This document shows, one piece after another, positions 16,154 to 25,148 of a DNA stretch of 31,500 nt. The notes under the pieces were generated by a model. The model made no database searches. It was not told the origin of the DNA and worked only from the letters and a program-made list of their open reading frames with translations. A program made the position numbers and the translations under genes. Source of the DNA: Roseburia sp. CAG:309 (GTDB lineage: Bacteria; Bacillota; Clostridia; Lachnospirales; Lachnospiraceae). Numbering within the stretch: the first letter of the stretch is position 1; each line of letters opens with the position of its first letter. The DNA lies in assembly GCA_000434115.1 (NCBI GenBank), contig FR894057.1, positions 27,086 to 58,585 on the forward strand, read 5' to 3'.

Positions 16154-17038
16154 ATGACATTACAGGAATTGTACCGGGAAGGAATCCGGAAATTGACAGA
16201 AAATGAAGTGCCGGAGGCAGAATTAAATGCGTGGTATCTGTTTCAGTCCTGCCTTAGCGAGGAACCTTTTTCGTATACGAGAAGCCGGTTTTTTTTAGAA
16301 CAGAATGAGCAGGCAGAGCCGCAGACAGCCAACACATATTTGGAAAAAATCTCCAGACGATGTCAGCGTATTCCGTTGGAATATATTCTCGGTTACACGG
16401 AGTTTATGGGGCTTCCCTTTTTGGTAAGAGAAGGGGTACTGATCCCGAGACAGGATACGGAAATTTTGGTGGAAATGGCAGTCGAAGTCTCAGGGGCGAA
16501 GACGGTACTTGACTTGTGTACGGGATCCGGCTGTATTGGGTTGAGCATTGCCGTCTGTGGCACACCGAAATCTGTCACATTAAGCGACATTTCGGAAACC
16601 GCCATAGAGACCGCGAGACAGAATGAGAAAAATCTTGAGAAAAACGGCTGGAGGGGCAAAGACCGGAAACCGGAGATTACTTATAGAATTGGAAATTTAT
16701 GGGAATCTATTGAGGGAAAATTTGACTTGATCGTTTCCAATCCACCGTATATTGAGACCGACGAGCTTTCCGGACTGATGCCGGAAGTGATCGATCATGA
16801 GCCGCTTCTTGCTTTGGATGGCGGAAAAAGTGGACTGGTATTTTATGAAAAGATTTTGGAAAAAGCACCGTTTTATCTTGAAGAGACGGGAATACTTATG
16901 GTAGAGATCGGTTACAATCAAGGCGAACAAGTAAAGCAGTTGTTTGAAAAAAACGGGTTTACCGATATTGAGATAAAAAAAGATCTGGCAGGACTTGACC
17001 GCGTTGTGTGGGGAAGACTGTCACAGAAAGGAAAATGA
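16154..17038 (+). CDS. prmC: Peptide chain release factor N5-glutamine methyltransferase
   Basis: Methylates the glutamine of the GGQ motif of release factors, raising termination efficiency. The 294-residue protein has an N-terminal helical domain, the SAM-binding loop VLDLCTGSGCIGL (118-130) and the catalytic NPPY at 196-199. GGAGG is 7 nt before the ATG. The TGA stop lies inside ATGATTATG, just before prfA, which encodes its substrate; the two are an obvious functional pair. Confidence 0.95.
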   Translation: MTLQELYREGIRKLTENEVPEAELNAWYLFQSCLSEEPFSYTRSRFFLEQNEQAEPQTANTYLEKISRRCQRIPLEYILGYTEFMGLPFLVREGVLIPRQDTEILVEMAVEVSGAKTVLDLCTGSGCIGLSIAVCGTPKSVTLSDISETAIETARQNEKNLEKNGWRGKDRKPEITYRIGNLWESIEGKFDLIVSNPPYIETDELSGLMPEVIDHEPLLALDGGKSGLVFYEKILEKAPFYLEETGILMVEIGYNQGEQVKQLFEKNGFTDIEIKKDLAGLDRVVWGRLSQKGK

Positions 17039-17040
17039 TT

Positions 17041-18114
17041 ATGTTTGATAAGCTGGAAGATACGCTTTTGCGTTATGAAGAAGTGCTGAATGAATTGAGT
17101 GAGCCGGATGTGCTCAATGACCAGAGCCGTTATCAAAAATTAATGAAAGAACAGTCCGACCTCGAGCCGGTTGTAGAAAAATACAAAGAGTACAAAAGTG
17201 CAAAAGAAGGGATTGCAGACAGTCTTGCGATTCTGGATGAAGAGACAGACGAAGAGATGAGAGAACTTGCCAAGGAAGAATTAAATGAATGTAAGGCAAG
17301 TTTGGCAGAGATCGAACAGGAACTTCGAATTCTTTTACTGCCGAAAGACCCAAATGATGAAAAGAATGTTATCGTCGAGATCCGTGCCGGTGCCGGTGGA
17401 GATGAGGCAGCATTGTTTGCTGCTGACCTGTACCGTATGTACTGCAAATATGCAGAGCAGAATCATTGGAAAGTAGATACGATGAACTCCAATGAAAACG
17501 GAATCGGTGGATTTAAGGAAATTGTATTTATGATCAATGGTGCCGGTGCCTATTCCAAACTCAAATATGAGAGCGGGGTACACCGTGTACAGCGTATTCC
17601 GGCGACCGAATCCGGAGGACGTATCCATACTTCGACTGCGACCGTGGCAATTATGCCGGAAGTGGAGGAAGTTGAAGTGGAACTGGATATGAATGATTGT
17701 AAATTTGATGTATTCCGTGCTTCCGGAAATGGTGGACAGTGTGTCAATACGACGGATTCCGCAGTTCGTCTGACCCATATTCCGACCGGAATTGTCATTT
17801 CCTGTCAGGATGAAAAATCACAGTTGAAAAATAAAGATAAAGCATTGAAGGTACTTCGTGCCAGATTGTATGAACTGGAGTGCGCAAAAGCACATGACGA
17901 AGAGGCAGAAAAGAGACGAAGCCAGATTGGAACCGGCGATCGTTCGGAAAAGATACGTACGTATAATTACCCACAGGGACGAGTGACAGACCATCGTATT
18001 AAATTGACGCTTCATCGTTTGGATGCTATTATCAATGGAGATTTAAGTGAAGTGATTGACAGTCTGATTGCGGCAGACCAGGCAGCCAAATTGGCATCTA
18101 TGAATGAAGAATAA
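17041..18114 (+). CDS. prfA: Peptide chain release factor 1
   Basis: Class I release factor that reads UAA and UAG. The 357-residue length is standard. The stop-codon-recognition tripeptide is PAT at 187-189 (PxT of RF1, not SPF of RF2) and the peptidyl-hydrolysis GGQ is at 231-233 in GNGGQCVNTTDSAVR. Two close ATGs are possible, 17035 and 17041; the second is preferred because AAAGGA (17027-17032) lies 8 nt before it but only 2 nt before the first. It overlaps or abuts prmC, giving translational coupling. Confidence 0.96.
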   Translation: MFDKLEDTLLRYEEVLNELSEPDVLNDQSRYQKLMKEQSDLEPVVEKYKEYKSAKEGIADSLAILDEETDEEMRELAKEELNECKASLAEIEQELRILLLPKDPNDEKNVIVEIRAGAGGDEAALFAADLYRMYCKYAEQNHWKVDTMNSNENGIGGFKEIVFMINGAGAYSKLKYESGVHRVQRIPATESGGRIHTSTATVAIMPEVEEVEVELDMNDCKFDVFRASGNGGQCVNTTDSAVRLTHIPTGIVISCQDEKSQLKNKDKALKVLRARLYELECAKAHDEEAEKRRSQIGTGDRSEKIRTYNYPQGRVTDHRIKLTLHRLDAIINGDLSEVIDSLIAADQAAKLASMNEE

Positions 18115-18117
18115 AGT

Positions 18118-19101
18118 ATGACAAAACAAATTTTAAATTTGATCGCAGATCAATTGAACTTACTGATTATGATAAACGAACCGGAAAACCACGCGGTAAC
18201 TTTTCTTTCGGAAAGTGCCGAGTGGCTTTTTGGGATAAAAAGGGAAACGGTATCCTGTGCAAAGGATCTGTTTGAAAGCATGGATCTGTACGAAAAATAT
18301 CTGGAAGTGCAGAATTTTTGTAAGGAATCCGTGAAATTTACCATTTCATTTGAACACGTCTTTACTCCGGCAAACCAGACAGAGCCGTTGTGGATCATGG
18401 TTCGTATGGCACCGGGAGAAGAGGGAGAAAACGTTCTTTTGATACAGGATGTGACGATGCTTCATAAAGTGATGGAGCCGGAGCAGGAAATACATGATCT
18501 GAGAGATACGGTAAATGAAGTCGGCGGTATGGGATATATCGCGCAGGAGAATCTTCAGGATCCGGAACGTGTCCGCTATTGTTTGCAGCAGATCATGACT
18601 TCGTATCAGGTGATCCAGATGATGCTGAATCATCAAAATGCCGGTCATTGGAAAAATGAGATGGAAAAGGAAGAAGAAAAGCCGGAAGAAAAGGAAAAAC
18701 CGGAGGAACGCAGAGTGTATCCCGGAAAGCGTATTATGATCGTAGAAGACAACGACGTCAACCGCGAAGTGATATGTGAGATTCTGCAAATGTTTGAAGT
18801 TGAAGTAGTTTGTGCCAAAGATGGAAAAGAGGCAGTAGAACTGTTTGAACAGTCAGAACCGGGGAATTTTGATCTCCTTTTTATGGATATTGAGATGCCG
18901 GTGATGAATGGAAATGAAGCGACGAGAAAGATTCGGAATTTACATCGTGTAGATGCGAAAATAATTCCGATTGTTGCAATGACTGCCCATTTATCACGAA
19001 ATGATATCTGCATGGCGCAGGAGGCGGGGATGGATATGCACATTCCGAAACCGATTGATATGGCGAAATTAAAAGAAGTTCTTGAAAAATATTTGAAGTG
19101 A
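18118..19101 (+). CDS. PAS-like / degenerate HisKA / receiver protein without an ATPase domain
   Basis: A 327-residue signalling protein. Residues about 10-115 look like a PAS sensor (FLSESAEWLFGI, ending ENVLLIQDVT). Residues 122-172 match the two-helix dimerization domain of Lachnospiraceae hybrid kinases: EIHDLRDTVNEVGGMG against the usual SHDIRTPMNAIIGM, then LQDPERVRYCLQQI. A candidate phospho-accepting histidine (H126) survives, but the TPMN residues are lost. The HATPase domain is absent: a charged Glu/Lys/Pro linker (181-200) leads straight to a complete receiver domain (E210/D211, phospho-acceptor D257, T289, K311). It may act as a phosphorelay partner or a phosphorylation-controlled scaffold. 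It starts 3 nt after prfA with a poor ribosome binding site, so it is probably translated by coupling. Confidence 0.8.
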   Translation: MTKQILNLIADQLNLLIMINEPENHAVTFLSESAEWLFGIKRETVSCAKDLFESMDLYEKYLEVQNFCKESVKFTISFEHVFTPANQTEPLWIMVRMAPGEEGENVLLIQDVTMLHKVMEPEQEIHDLRDTVNEVGGMGYIAQENLQDPERVRYCLQQIMTSYQVIQMMLNHQNAGHWKNEMEKEEEKPEEKEKPEERRVYPGKRIMIVEDNDVNREVICEILQMFEVEVVCAKDGKEAVELFEQSEPGNFDLLFMDIEMPVMNGNEATRKIRNLHRVDAKIIPIVAMTAHLSRNDICMAQEAGMDMHIPKPIDMAKLKEVLEKYLK

Positions 19102-19119
19102 AAAGGACAGTGAGACGTT

Positions 19120-20250
19120 ATGAAATTAAACTGGGAAACTTGTTTTCGTGCAGGAGTTACGGTGGCGGTGCTCTTTTTAGCAATTCACTACTGGTCCGTG
19201 ATCGCGGCGGCACTTGGAATTGCATTTCACGCGGCAGCACCGTTATTTACAGGACTTGTAATTGCGTATGCCGTCAATATTTTGATGAGCTTTTATGAAA
19301 GACATTATTTTCCAAAATCCAAAAAGAAACTGATTAAAAAGACCCGGACGGGAGTTTGTGTCCTGCTTTCCTATCTGAGTTTACTCGCAATCATTGCATT
19401 GATCATCGGACTTGTCGTGCCGGAATTGATCGATTGTGTAAAACTTCTGATTGATAAGATCCCGCCATTGATGCAGAGTGTGTCCGTGGAACTCCGTGGC
19501 AATGATGAGATGACGAGACTGTGGAATGAACTGGGAAGTGTAACCAAGACCGGACAGTTTGACTGGAAAGAAATTGTGACCAAAGTTGCAAACTGGGCGG
19601 CTGGTGGAATTGGAGGTGCTTTTGGTGTCGTAAAAAACGTCATTGCAGCTACGTTTTCAACGGCATTTACCATTATTATGAGCATCATCTTTTCTCTCTA
19701 TCTTCTGACGGGAAAAGACCGTCTTGTCCCACAGGTTAAAAAGGTGGCAAAGACCTATTTGAAGGATTCTATATACCACAAAGTGAATTATGTTGTACAC
19801 ACTCTTCATGAGTGTTTTCGCAGTTTTATCGTGGGACAGTGTGTGGAAGCAGTGATCTTAGGAAGTCTGTGTGCCATCGGTATGGCAATCCTGCGGCTTC
19901 CTTACAGCGGCATGACCGGGGCGCTGATTGGTTTTACTGCATTAATTCCAATCGCGGGGGCATACATCGGAGGCGGCATTGGCTTTTTGATGATCGCGAC
20001 GGTTTCGCCGATGAAAGCCGTTATATTTGTCATTTTCCTTATTGTTTTACAACAATTGGAAGGGCAGTTTATTTACCCACGTGTGGTCGGAGCCTCCATC
20101 GGACTGCCGGGAATCTGGGTGCTGGCAGCAGTAACCATTGGAGGAAGTGTAATGGGGATCGGAGGAATGCTGTTATTTGTTCCCCTGACTGCGACAGCAT
20201 ATAAATTACTGCGGAATGATGTGAAAAAGAGAAACGCACGGAAAGAGTGA
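19120..20250 (+). CDS. AI-2E family transporter (second paralogue)
   Basis: A 376-residue polytopic membrane protein of the same family (PF01594) as the gene at 257-1456. Shared marks are two N-terminal helices with PLFTGLVIAYAVNILM, the soluble segment (about 110-165), IIFSLYLLTGKDRL, FTALIPIAGAYIGGGIG and QQLEGQFIYPRVVG. The substrate is unknown. The ribosome binding site is weak (AAAAGGA is rather far upstream), consistent with expression as part of the prfA-regulator-permease string. The tail is basic (KKRNARKE). Confidence 0.88.
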   Translation: MKLNWETCFRAGVTVAVLFLAIHYWSVIAAALGIAFHAAAPLFTGLVIAYAVNILMSFYERHYFPKSKKKLIKKTRTGVCVLLSYLSLLAIIALIIGLVVPELIDCVKLLIDKIPPLMQSVSVELRGNDEMTRLWNELGSVTKTGQFDWKEIVTKVANWAAGGIGGAFGVVKNVIAATFSTAFTIIMSIIFSLYLLTGKDRLVPQVKKVAKTYLKDSIYHKVNYVVHTLHECFRSFIVGQCVEAVILGSLCAIGMAILRLPYSGMTGALIGFTALIPIAGAYIGGGIGFLMIATVSPMKAVIFVIFLIVLQQLEGQFIYPRVVGASIGLPGIWVLAAVTIGGSVMGIGGMLLFVPLTATAYKLLRNDVKKRNARKE

Positions 20251-20265
20251 AAGGGGCATCATCAT

Positions 20266-22854
20266 TTGAATACTACATCAGAAAAACAACAGAAAAAACA
20301 CATATGTGCTGCGCTTTTGGCTCACGTAGATGCCGGAAAAACGACATTATCGGAAGCTTTATTATATGAAAGCGGTGTAATCCGGACAAGAGGGCGCGTA
20401 GATCATCAGGATGCCTTTTTAGATACTTCGCCGCTGGAACGGGAACGGGGAATCACGATATTTTCCAAGCAGGCGTGCTTTTCGTATGGAAATATGGACA
20501 TTACATTGTTAGACACACCGGGACATGTGGACTTCTCTTCGGAGATGGAGCGGACGCTTCAGGTCATCGATTATGCGGTGTTGATCATAAGCGGAACAGA
20601 CGGTGTACAGGGGCATACGGAGACGGTTTGGAAACTTTTGCAGAAGTACCGGATTCCAACGTTTTTATTTGTCAATAAAATGGATCTTCCGGGAGCGGAT
20701 AAAGCTGCCGTGTTAAAGGAATTGCAGACGAAATTATCGCCTTATTGTGTAGATTTTACCGAAGAGGAAGAAACACTGCGTGAAAATGTGGCAATGTGCG
20801 AAGAAACTTTGCTGGAGACGTATTTGGAAGAGGGAAGCTTTGATCTGCAAAAAGAGGTCAGAAGACTGGTTTCGGGGACATTGCTTTACCCGTGTTATTT
20901 TGGCTCTGCGCTGCAAAACGAAGGGGTAGGGCAGTTTTTAAATGGACTGGAAAAAATTACTAAAATGCCGGAATATAAGAAAGAATTTGCCGGAAAAATA
21001 TATAAGATCACGCGGGACGATGCCGGACAGCGTCTCACCCATATGAAACTGACGGGAGGAAAACTGAAACTCCGTGATGAGATCGAAGGGATTGGAAAAG
21101 TAAATGAAATCCGCGTGTATTCCGGGGAAAAATATACGCTGCAACAGGAAGTGAAAGCTGGAGATATCTGCGCAATTCCGGGACTCGTGGATACCTATGC
21201 CGGTCAGGGTGTCGGACAGGAAGCAGATTTTTGCGCCAATCAGCTGGCACCGGTATGCAACTACCAGATCCTGCTCCCGGAAGGAACGGACGAGGCGGTT
21301 GCCTGGCGGCAGTTAAAGCAGTTAGAAGAAGAGGATCCCAATCTCCACCTTTCATGGCAGGCACAGACACGGGAGATTTTTATCCAGCCGATGGGAGAAG
21401 TGCAGCTGGAAGTGATCAAGCGAATGGTTGCCGAACGTTACGGAATGGACATCGCATTTGGAAGTGCGACGATCTTATATCAGGAAACAATTGAAGATAC
21501 GGTCATTGGAATGGGACATTTTGAACCATTGCGTCATTATGCGGAAGTGCATCTTAAAATGGAACCGCTTCCACGGGGTAGCGGACTTCAATTTGTGACC
21601 GAGTGCAGCGAGGACGAACTGGATCTGAACTGGCAGCGGCTGATTCTTACGCATCTGGGAGAAAAAGAATTTACCGGTGTACTGACCGGATCGCCAATCA
21701 CGGATATCAAATTTACGTTGATTGCCGGAAGAGCGCACCTGAAACATACCGAAGGAGGAGATTTCCGGCAGGCGACATACCGTGCGGTGCGTCAGGGACT
21801 GCGGCAGGCGAAAAGCCGGCTGCTGGAACCGATGTACCAATTTCGAATGGAAGTGCCGATGGAACAGATCGGGCGTGTTATGAGCGATGTCGGAAAGATG
21901 CACGGAACTTTCCGCCAGCAGCCGGGTGACGGCGAAATGAGCGCGATCGAGGGAACCTGTCCGGTTGCGTCGATGGCGGGCTACGGTACGGAATTTGCGG
22001 CATTTACGAAAGGCAGAGGAAGAATGACCCTTTCGTTCTGTGGATATGAACCGTGCCATAACGAGAGTGAAATTGTAAAAAAATGCAAATATGATCCGGA
22101 TGCGGATGTGGAAAATACGGCAGATTCGGTATTTTGTTCGCATGGTTCCGGGTTTGTCGTACCGTGGAATGAAGTGGCAAAACATGTACACGTTGATACG
22201 TCGATAAAAAACCGCCAGCCGGCAAAAAATACGGCAGCAGCGCCAAAAGAGACGGCAAAGAAGAACTCGAAAATGTCCGAAGAAAAAGAGTTACAGGCAA
22301 TCTTTGAGCGGACATTTGGCCCGGTAAAGCCCCGCGTTGAGACACCGGTAAAGAAAGTGATCAAAGCAGAACCGGGGAAGACGAAGACAAAAGAGTATAA
22401 ACCGGTATACGAGGAAGAATACCTTCTTGTGGACGGGTACAATATCATTTTTGCATGGGACGAGCTAAAAGAGCTTGCTGCCCAAAATCTGGAGGGTGCG
22501 CGCACCAAATTGATGGAGATTATGTGCAATTATCAGGGATTTTGCGGCTGTCATCTGATCCTTGTATTTGATGCGTATAAAGTAAAAGGAAATCCCGGAA
22601 GTGTAGAACAATTCCATAATATTAGTGTCGTTTATACGAGAGAAGCGGAGACGGCGGATATGTATATCGAGAAGACGACGAAAGAAATTGCCAGAAAGAA
22701 AAGAGTGCGGGTTGCGACGTCGGATGGCATGGAGCAGATCATCATACTCGGGCATGGGGCGACAAGAATTTCTGCCCGCGCCTTTCAGGAAGAAGTACAG
22801 CGTGTCAATGACCGCATTGCGGAAGAGGTTGAGAGGAGGACGACACAGCCATGA
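20266..22854 (+). CDS. EF-G/TetM-like translation GTPase fused to a C-terminal YacP/Rae1-like NYN nuclease domain
   Basis: An 862-residue fusion. Residues 1-~650 form a translation GTPase of the Tet(M)/EF-G class: G1 AHVDAGKTT (19-27), RGIT (61-64), DTPGH (83-87), NKMD (137-140), then domains II-V including QPMGEVQLEV. A charged linker (about 650-715) leads to an NYN_YacP domain (about 717-850) with candidate catalytic acids D723 (LLVDGYN), D769 (VFDAY), D798 (AETAD) and D820 (TSDG). In B. subtilis, YacP (Rae1) is a ribosome-dependent mRNA endonuclease, so the fusion may place a nuclease at the A site. Similar fusions are often annotated as tetracycline-resistance proteins, but nothing here indicates mobility. 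Start TTG 20266 is set by AAAGGGG about 9 nt upstream; no ATG precedes the P-loop. Confidence 0.88.
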   Translation: MNTTSEKQQKKHICAALLAHVDAGKTTLSEALLYESGVIRTRGRVDHQDAFLDTSPLERERGITIFSKQACFSYGNMDITLLDTPGHVDFSSEMERTLQVIDYAVLIISGTDGVQGHTETVWKLLQKYRIPTFLFVNKMDLPGADKAAVLKELQTKLSPYCVDFTEEEETLRENVAMCEETLLETYLEEGSFDLQKEVRRLVSGTLLYPCYFGSALQNEGVGQFLNGLEKITKMPEYKKEFAGKIYKITRDDAGQRLTHMKLTGGKLKLRDEIEGIGKVNEIRVYSGEKYTLQQEVKAGDICAIPGLVDTYAGQGVGQEADFCANQLAPVCNYQILLPEGTDEAVAWRQLKQLEEEDPNLHLSWQAQTREIFIQPMGEVQLEVIKRMVAERYGMDIAFGSATILYQETIEDTVIGMGHFEPLRHYAEVHLKMEPLPRGSGLQFVTECSEDELDLNWQRLILTHLGEKEFTGVLTGSPITDIKFTLIAGRAHLKHTEGGDFRQATYRAVRQGLRQAKSRLLEPMYQFRMEVPMEQIGRVMSDVGKMHGTFRQQPGDGEMSAIEGTCPVASMAGYGTEFAAFTKGRGRMTLSFCGYEPCHNESEIVKKCKYDPDADVENTADSVFCSHGSGFVVPWNEVAKHVHVDTSIKNRQPAKNTAAAPKETAKKNSKMSEEKELQAIFERTFGPVKPRVETPVKKVIKAEPGKTKTKEYKPVYEEEYLLVDGYNIIFAWDELKELAAQNLEGARTKLMEIMCNYQGFCGCHLILVFDAYKVKGNPGSVEQFHNISVVYTREAETADMYIEKTTKEIARKKRVRVATSDGMEQIIILGHGATRISARAFQEEVQRVNDRIAEEVERRTTQP

Positions 22855-23630
22855 TAGAGAGCAGTACAAATCCCCAGATAAAAAAGATACAGAAACTGAA
22901 AAAGAGTGCCAGAAACCGGAGAAAAGAGGGACTTTTTATCGCAGAGGGAGTGCGGCTTGTCGAAGATGCACTGGCATACCACAGGGCAGAAAAAGTATAT
23001 TTGTCAGAAAATGTAAAAGAAGAATATTTTGACAGATTATCGCATAAACTGAAAGAAGCAGACGTAGAATATGTAAGTTCGAAAGTGTTTCAGGAAATGT
23101 CGGATACCGAAAGCCCACAGGGGGTTCTTGCTGTCGTCAGAATGCCGGAACATGATAGGACTACTATTGTAGAACAAGAAGGTGCTGCCGTGATCTGTCT
23201 GGAGGATATTCAGGATCCGGGAAATCTGGGAACGATATTCCGGACGGCAGAAGGAGCCGGAATGTCGGCGGTCATTATGTCTGCCGGCTGTGTGGATCTT
23301 TTTAATCCGAAAGTGGTGCGCGCGACGATGGGCGCCATTTTCCGCCTTCCCTTTTTTGTTACGGATAATATGACAAAAGAAGCGGAACGGTTAAAAGCAG
23401 AACATTTTTCCGTTTATGCGGCGAGTCTCGATGGAGCACGGTTTTATACGGAAGAGACTTACGAGGGAAAATGTGCAGTTATTATAGGAAATGAGGCAAA
23501 TGGCATAAGACCGGAGACGCAGCAGGCGGCTACGCACAAAATTAAGATTCCGATGGAAGGACAGCTGGAATCGCTCAATGCAGCAGTCAGTGCAGCGCTT
23601 TTCATGTATGAGATTCATCGCAATCGGTAG
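22851..23630 (+). CDS. TrmH/SpoU-family RNA 2'-O-methyltransferase
   Basis: A 259-residue SPOUT methyltransferase that puts a 2'-O-methyl group on rRNA (or tRNA) using SAM. It has an N-terminal substrate-binding domain (KEGLFIAEGVRLVEDAL) and the knotted catalytic domain with the three SpoU motifs: DPGNLGTIFRTAEG with the catalytic Arg, VVRATMGAIFRLP, and IPMEGQLESLNAAVSAA. The likely relatives are YsgA/RlmB-type enzymes; the exact target nucleotide cannot be told. The ATG overlaps the GTPase-NYN stop (ATGA), so the two are coupled and may share a ribosome-related role. Confidence 0.9.
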   Translation: MIESSTNPQIKKIQKLKKSARNRRKEGLFIAEGVRLVEDALAYHRAEKVYLSENVKEEYFDRLSHKLKEADVEYVSSKVFQEMSDTESPQGVLAVVRMPEHDRTTIVEQEGAAVICLEDIQDPGNLGTIFRTAEGAGMSAVIMSAGCVDLFNPKVVRATMGAIFRLPFFVTDNMTKEAERLKAEHFSVYAASLDGARFYTEETYEGKCAVIIGNEANGIRPETQQAATHKIKIPMEGQLESLNAAVSAALFMYEIHRNR

Positions 23631-23659
23631 TTGCAATATTTGTCCGGATATAGTAAAAT
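23631..23659 (+). promoter_or_regulatory. Promoter of the NfeD-stomatin pair
   Basis: TTGCAA (23631-23636), 17 bp, TAAAAT (23654-23659). It begins immediately after the methyltransferase stop codon. Confidence 0.7.
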
Positions 23660-23706
23660 AGATAGCGTAGTGTTTTTAAAAATGCCCAAAAGGAGGTGCT
23701 GAATCA

Positions 23707-24132
23707 ATGGTTATATGGTTAGTGATTCTGGCAGTTATGATTCTTATCGAAGTAGCGACCATGGGACTGACAACTGTATGGTTTGCTTTGGGATCTCTTG
23801 GTGCGGCAGTTGTGACCGGACTAGGCGGCGGCTTTTGGCTGCAATTTACGGTGTTTGTTATTCTCTCATTTTTATCTATGATCGTATTTCGTCCCATTGC
23901 GATGCGGTTTTTTAATCCCGTAAAAGAAAAAACGAACATTGATGAGATTATAGGAAAAAAAGCAGTAGTCATTGAATCAATTGATAATCTGCAGGGAACC
24001 GGAAAAGTCCGATATCAGGGAATGGAATGGACCGCTCGCGCGGAAGAAGAAAATGACAGGATCGAAAAAGATGCCGAGGTAGAGATTATCGCAGTAAAAG
24101 GTGTCAAATTGATCGTAAAAATGAAAGGATAG
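23707..24132 (+). CDS. NfeD family membrane protein
   Basis: A 141-residue protein of the short NfeD type: two or three N-terminal transmembrane helices (residues 1-20, about 24-42 and 46-63) followed by a small beta-barrel OB-fold (about 80-140, GKAVVIESIDNLQGTGKVRY to VKGVKLIVKM). NfeD proteins partner stomatin/SPFH proteins, and the partner gene follows at once. The pair is thought to organise membrane microdomains or membrane quality control. AGGAGGTG lies 9 nt before the ATG. Confidence 0.9.
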   Translation: MVIWLVILAVMILIEVATMGLTTVWFALGSLGAAVVTGLGGGFWLQFTVFVILSFLSMIVFRPIAMRFFNPVKEKTNIDEIIGKKAVVIESIDNLQGTGKVRYQGMEWTARAEEENDRIEKDAEVEIIAVKGVKLIVKMKG

Positions 24133-24141
24133 GTGAAAATT

Positions 24142-25089
24142 ATGGATGGTATGGTAATCAGTGGAGGTCTTGTGGTCGGAGTGATCATAGTTGTATTGGT
24201 GCTTATTATATTGGCATCCTGCATTAATATCGTTCCACAGGCAAATGCTTATATTATTGAAAGACTTGGGGCTTATATTGGAACATGGTCGGTAGGAATT
24301 CATTTTAAAGTTCCATTTTTGGATCGTGTAGTAAGAAGAGTAAATTTAAAAGAGCAGGTGATGGATTTCCCACCTCAGCCTGTTATTACAAAGGATAATG
24401 TTACGATGCAGATCGATACGGTTGTATTTTTCCAGATTACGGATCCAAAATTGTTTACGTATGGTGTGGAAAATCCGATCATGGCAATTGAAAATCTGAC
24501 CGCGACGACACTTCGTAATATCATCGGAGATCTGGAACTTGACCAAACACTTACATCACGTGAGACAATTAATACGCATATGCGTTCCAATCTGGATATT
24601 GCAACGGATCCATGGGGAATCAAAGTAAACCGTGTGGAATTGAAAAACATCATTCCACCGCGTGAGATACAGGACTCGATGGAAAAACAGATGAAGGCAG
24701 AACGTGAACGCCGTGAGTCGATTCTTCGTGCGGAAGGTGAGAAAAAATCCACCGTACTGGTAGCCGAAGGAAAGAAAGAATCTGCGATCCTTGAAGCAGA
24801 GGCGGAAAAAGAAGCTGCAATCCTTCGTGCGGAAGCGAAGAAAGAAGCGACGATCCGGGAAGCGGAAGGTCGTGCGCAGGCGATTGAAGCGGTACAGAGA
24901 GCGACGGCAGAGGGAATCCGTTTCCTCAATGAAGCAGATCCGTCAAAAGCAGTACTGACAATAAAGAGTCTGGAAGCATTTGAAAAAGCAGCGGACGGAA
25001 AGGCAACGAAGATCATTATCCCTTCTGAAATCCAGGGGGTAGCCGGACTTGCAAAAGCCGTTGTGGAAAGTGTAAAAGAAACCGAATAA
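24142..25089 (+). CDS. SPFH/Band 7 stomatin-like protein (slipin)
   Basis: A 315-residue membrane-anchored protein. It has one N-terminal transmembrane helix (about 5-27), the SPFH domain (about 28-185, with ERLGAYIGTW, RRVNLKEQVMDFPPQ, VFFQITDP and IIPPREIQ), and a long alanine/glutamate/lysine coiled coil (about 190-270) with repeated AEGxKE and AEAxKE units. Proteins of this class oligomerise into rings on the membrane. ATG 24142 is chosen because AGGTGA ends 5 nt upstream; the GTG at 24133 is within that site. It is paired with nfeD 9 nt upstream. An apparent long frame on the opposite strand is a mirror of the coiled coil. Confidence 0.92.
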   Translation: MDGMVISGGLVVGVIIVVLVLIILASCINIVPQANAYIIERLGAYIGTWSVGIHFKVPFLDRVVRRVNLKEQVMDFPPQPVITKDNVTMQIDTVVFFQITDPKLFTYGVENPIMAIENLTATTLRNIIGDLELDQTLTSRETINTHMRSNLDIATDPWGIKVNRVELKNIIPPREIQDSMEKQMKAERERRESILRAEGEKKSTVLVAEGKKESAILEAEAEKEAAILRAEAKKEATIREAEGRAQAIEAVQRATAEGIRFLNEADPSKAVLTIKSLEAFEKAADGKATKIIIPSEIQGVAGLAKAVVESVKETE

Positions 25090-25093
25090 ACAG

Positions 25094-25148
25094 GAGAAGG
25101 GGATTCTTTACCACCGGTCTGCGCCGGGAGAGAACCCCCCTCTTTATT
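25094..25148 (+). terminator. Imperfect hairpin/terminator before the OTC gene
   Basis: GAG-AA-GGGG (25094-25102) pairs with CCCC-CC-CTC (to 25142) around an inner CCGG-TCTGCG-CCGG hairpin and is followed by T-rich TTATTCTT. The internal mismatch makes it weaker than the other terminators. No clear promoter lies between it and the next gene. Confidence 0.45.

Noticed and set aside
21475..22191. 238-residue open frame on the minus strand
   Set aside because: Antisense to the GTPase domain; composition is not protein-like (very Arg/His/Phe-rich).
20266..22200. Acquired tetracycline-resistance gene
   Set aside because: The GTPase resembles Tet(M) but is fused to a NYN domain, has codon use like its neighbours, is coupled to a housekeeping methyltransferase and has no mobile-element context.
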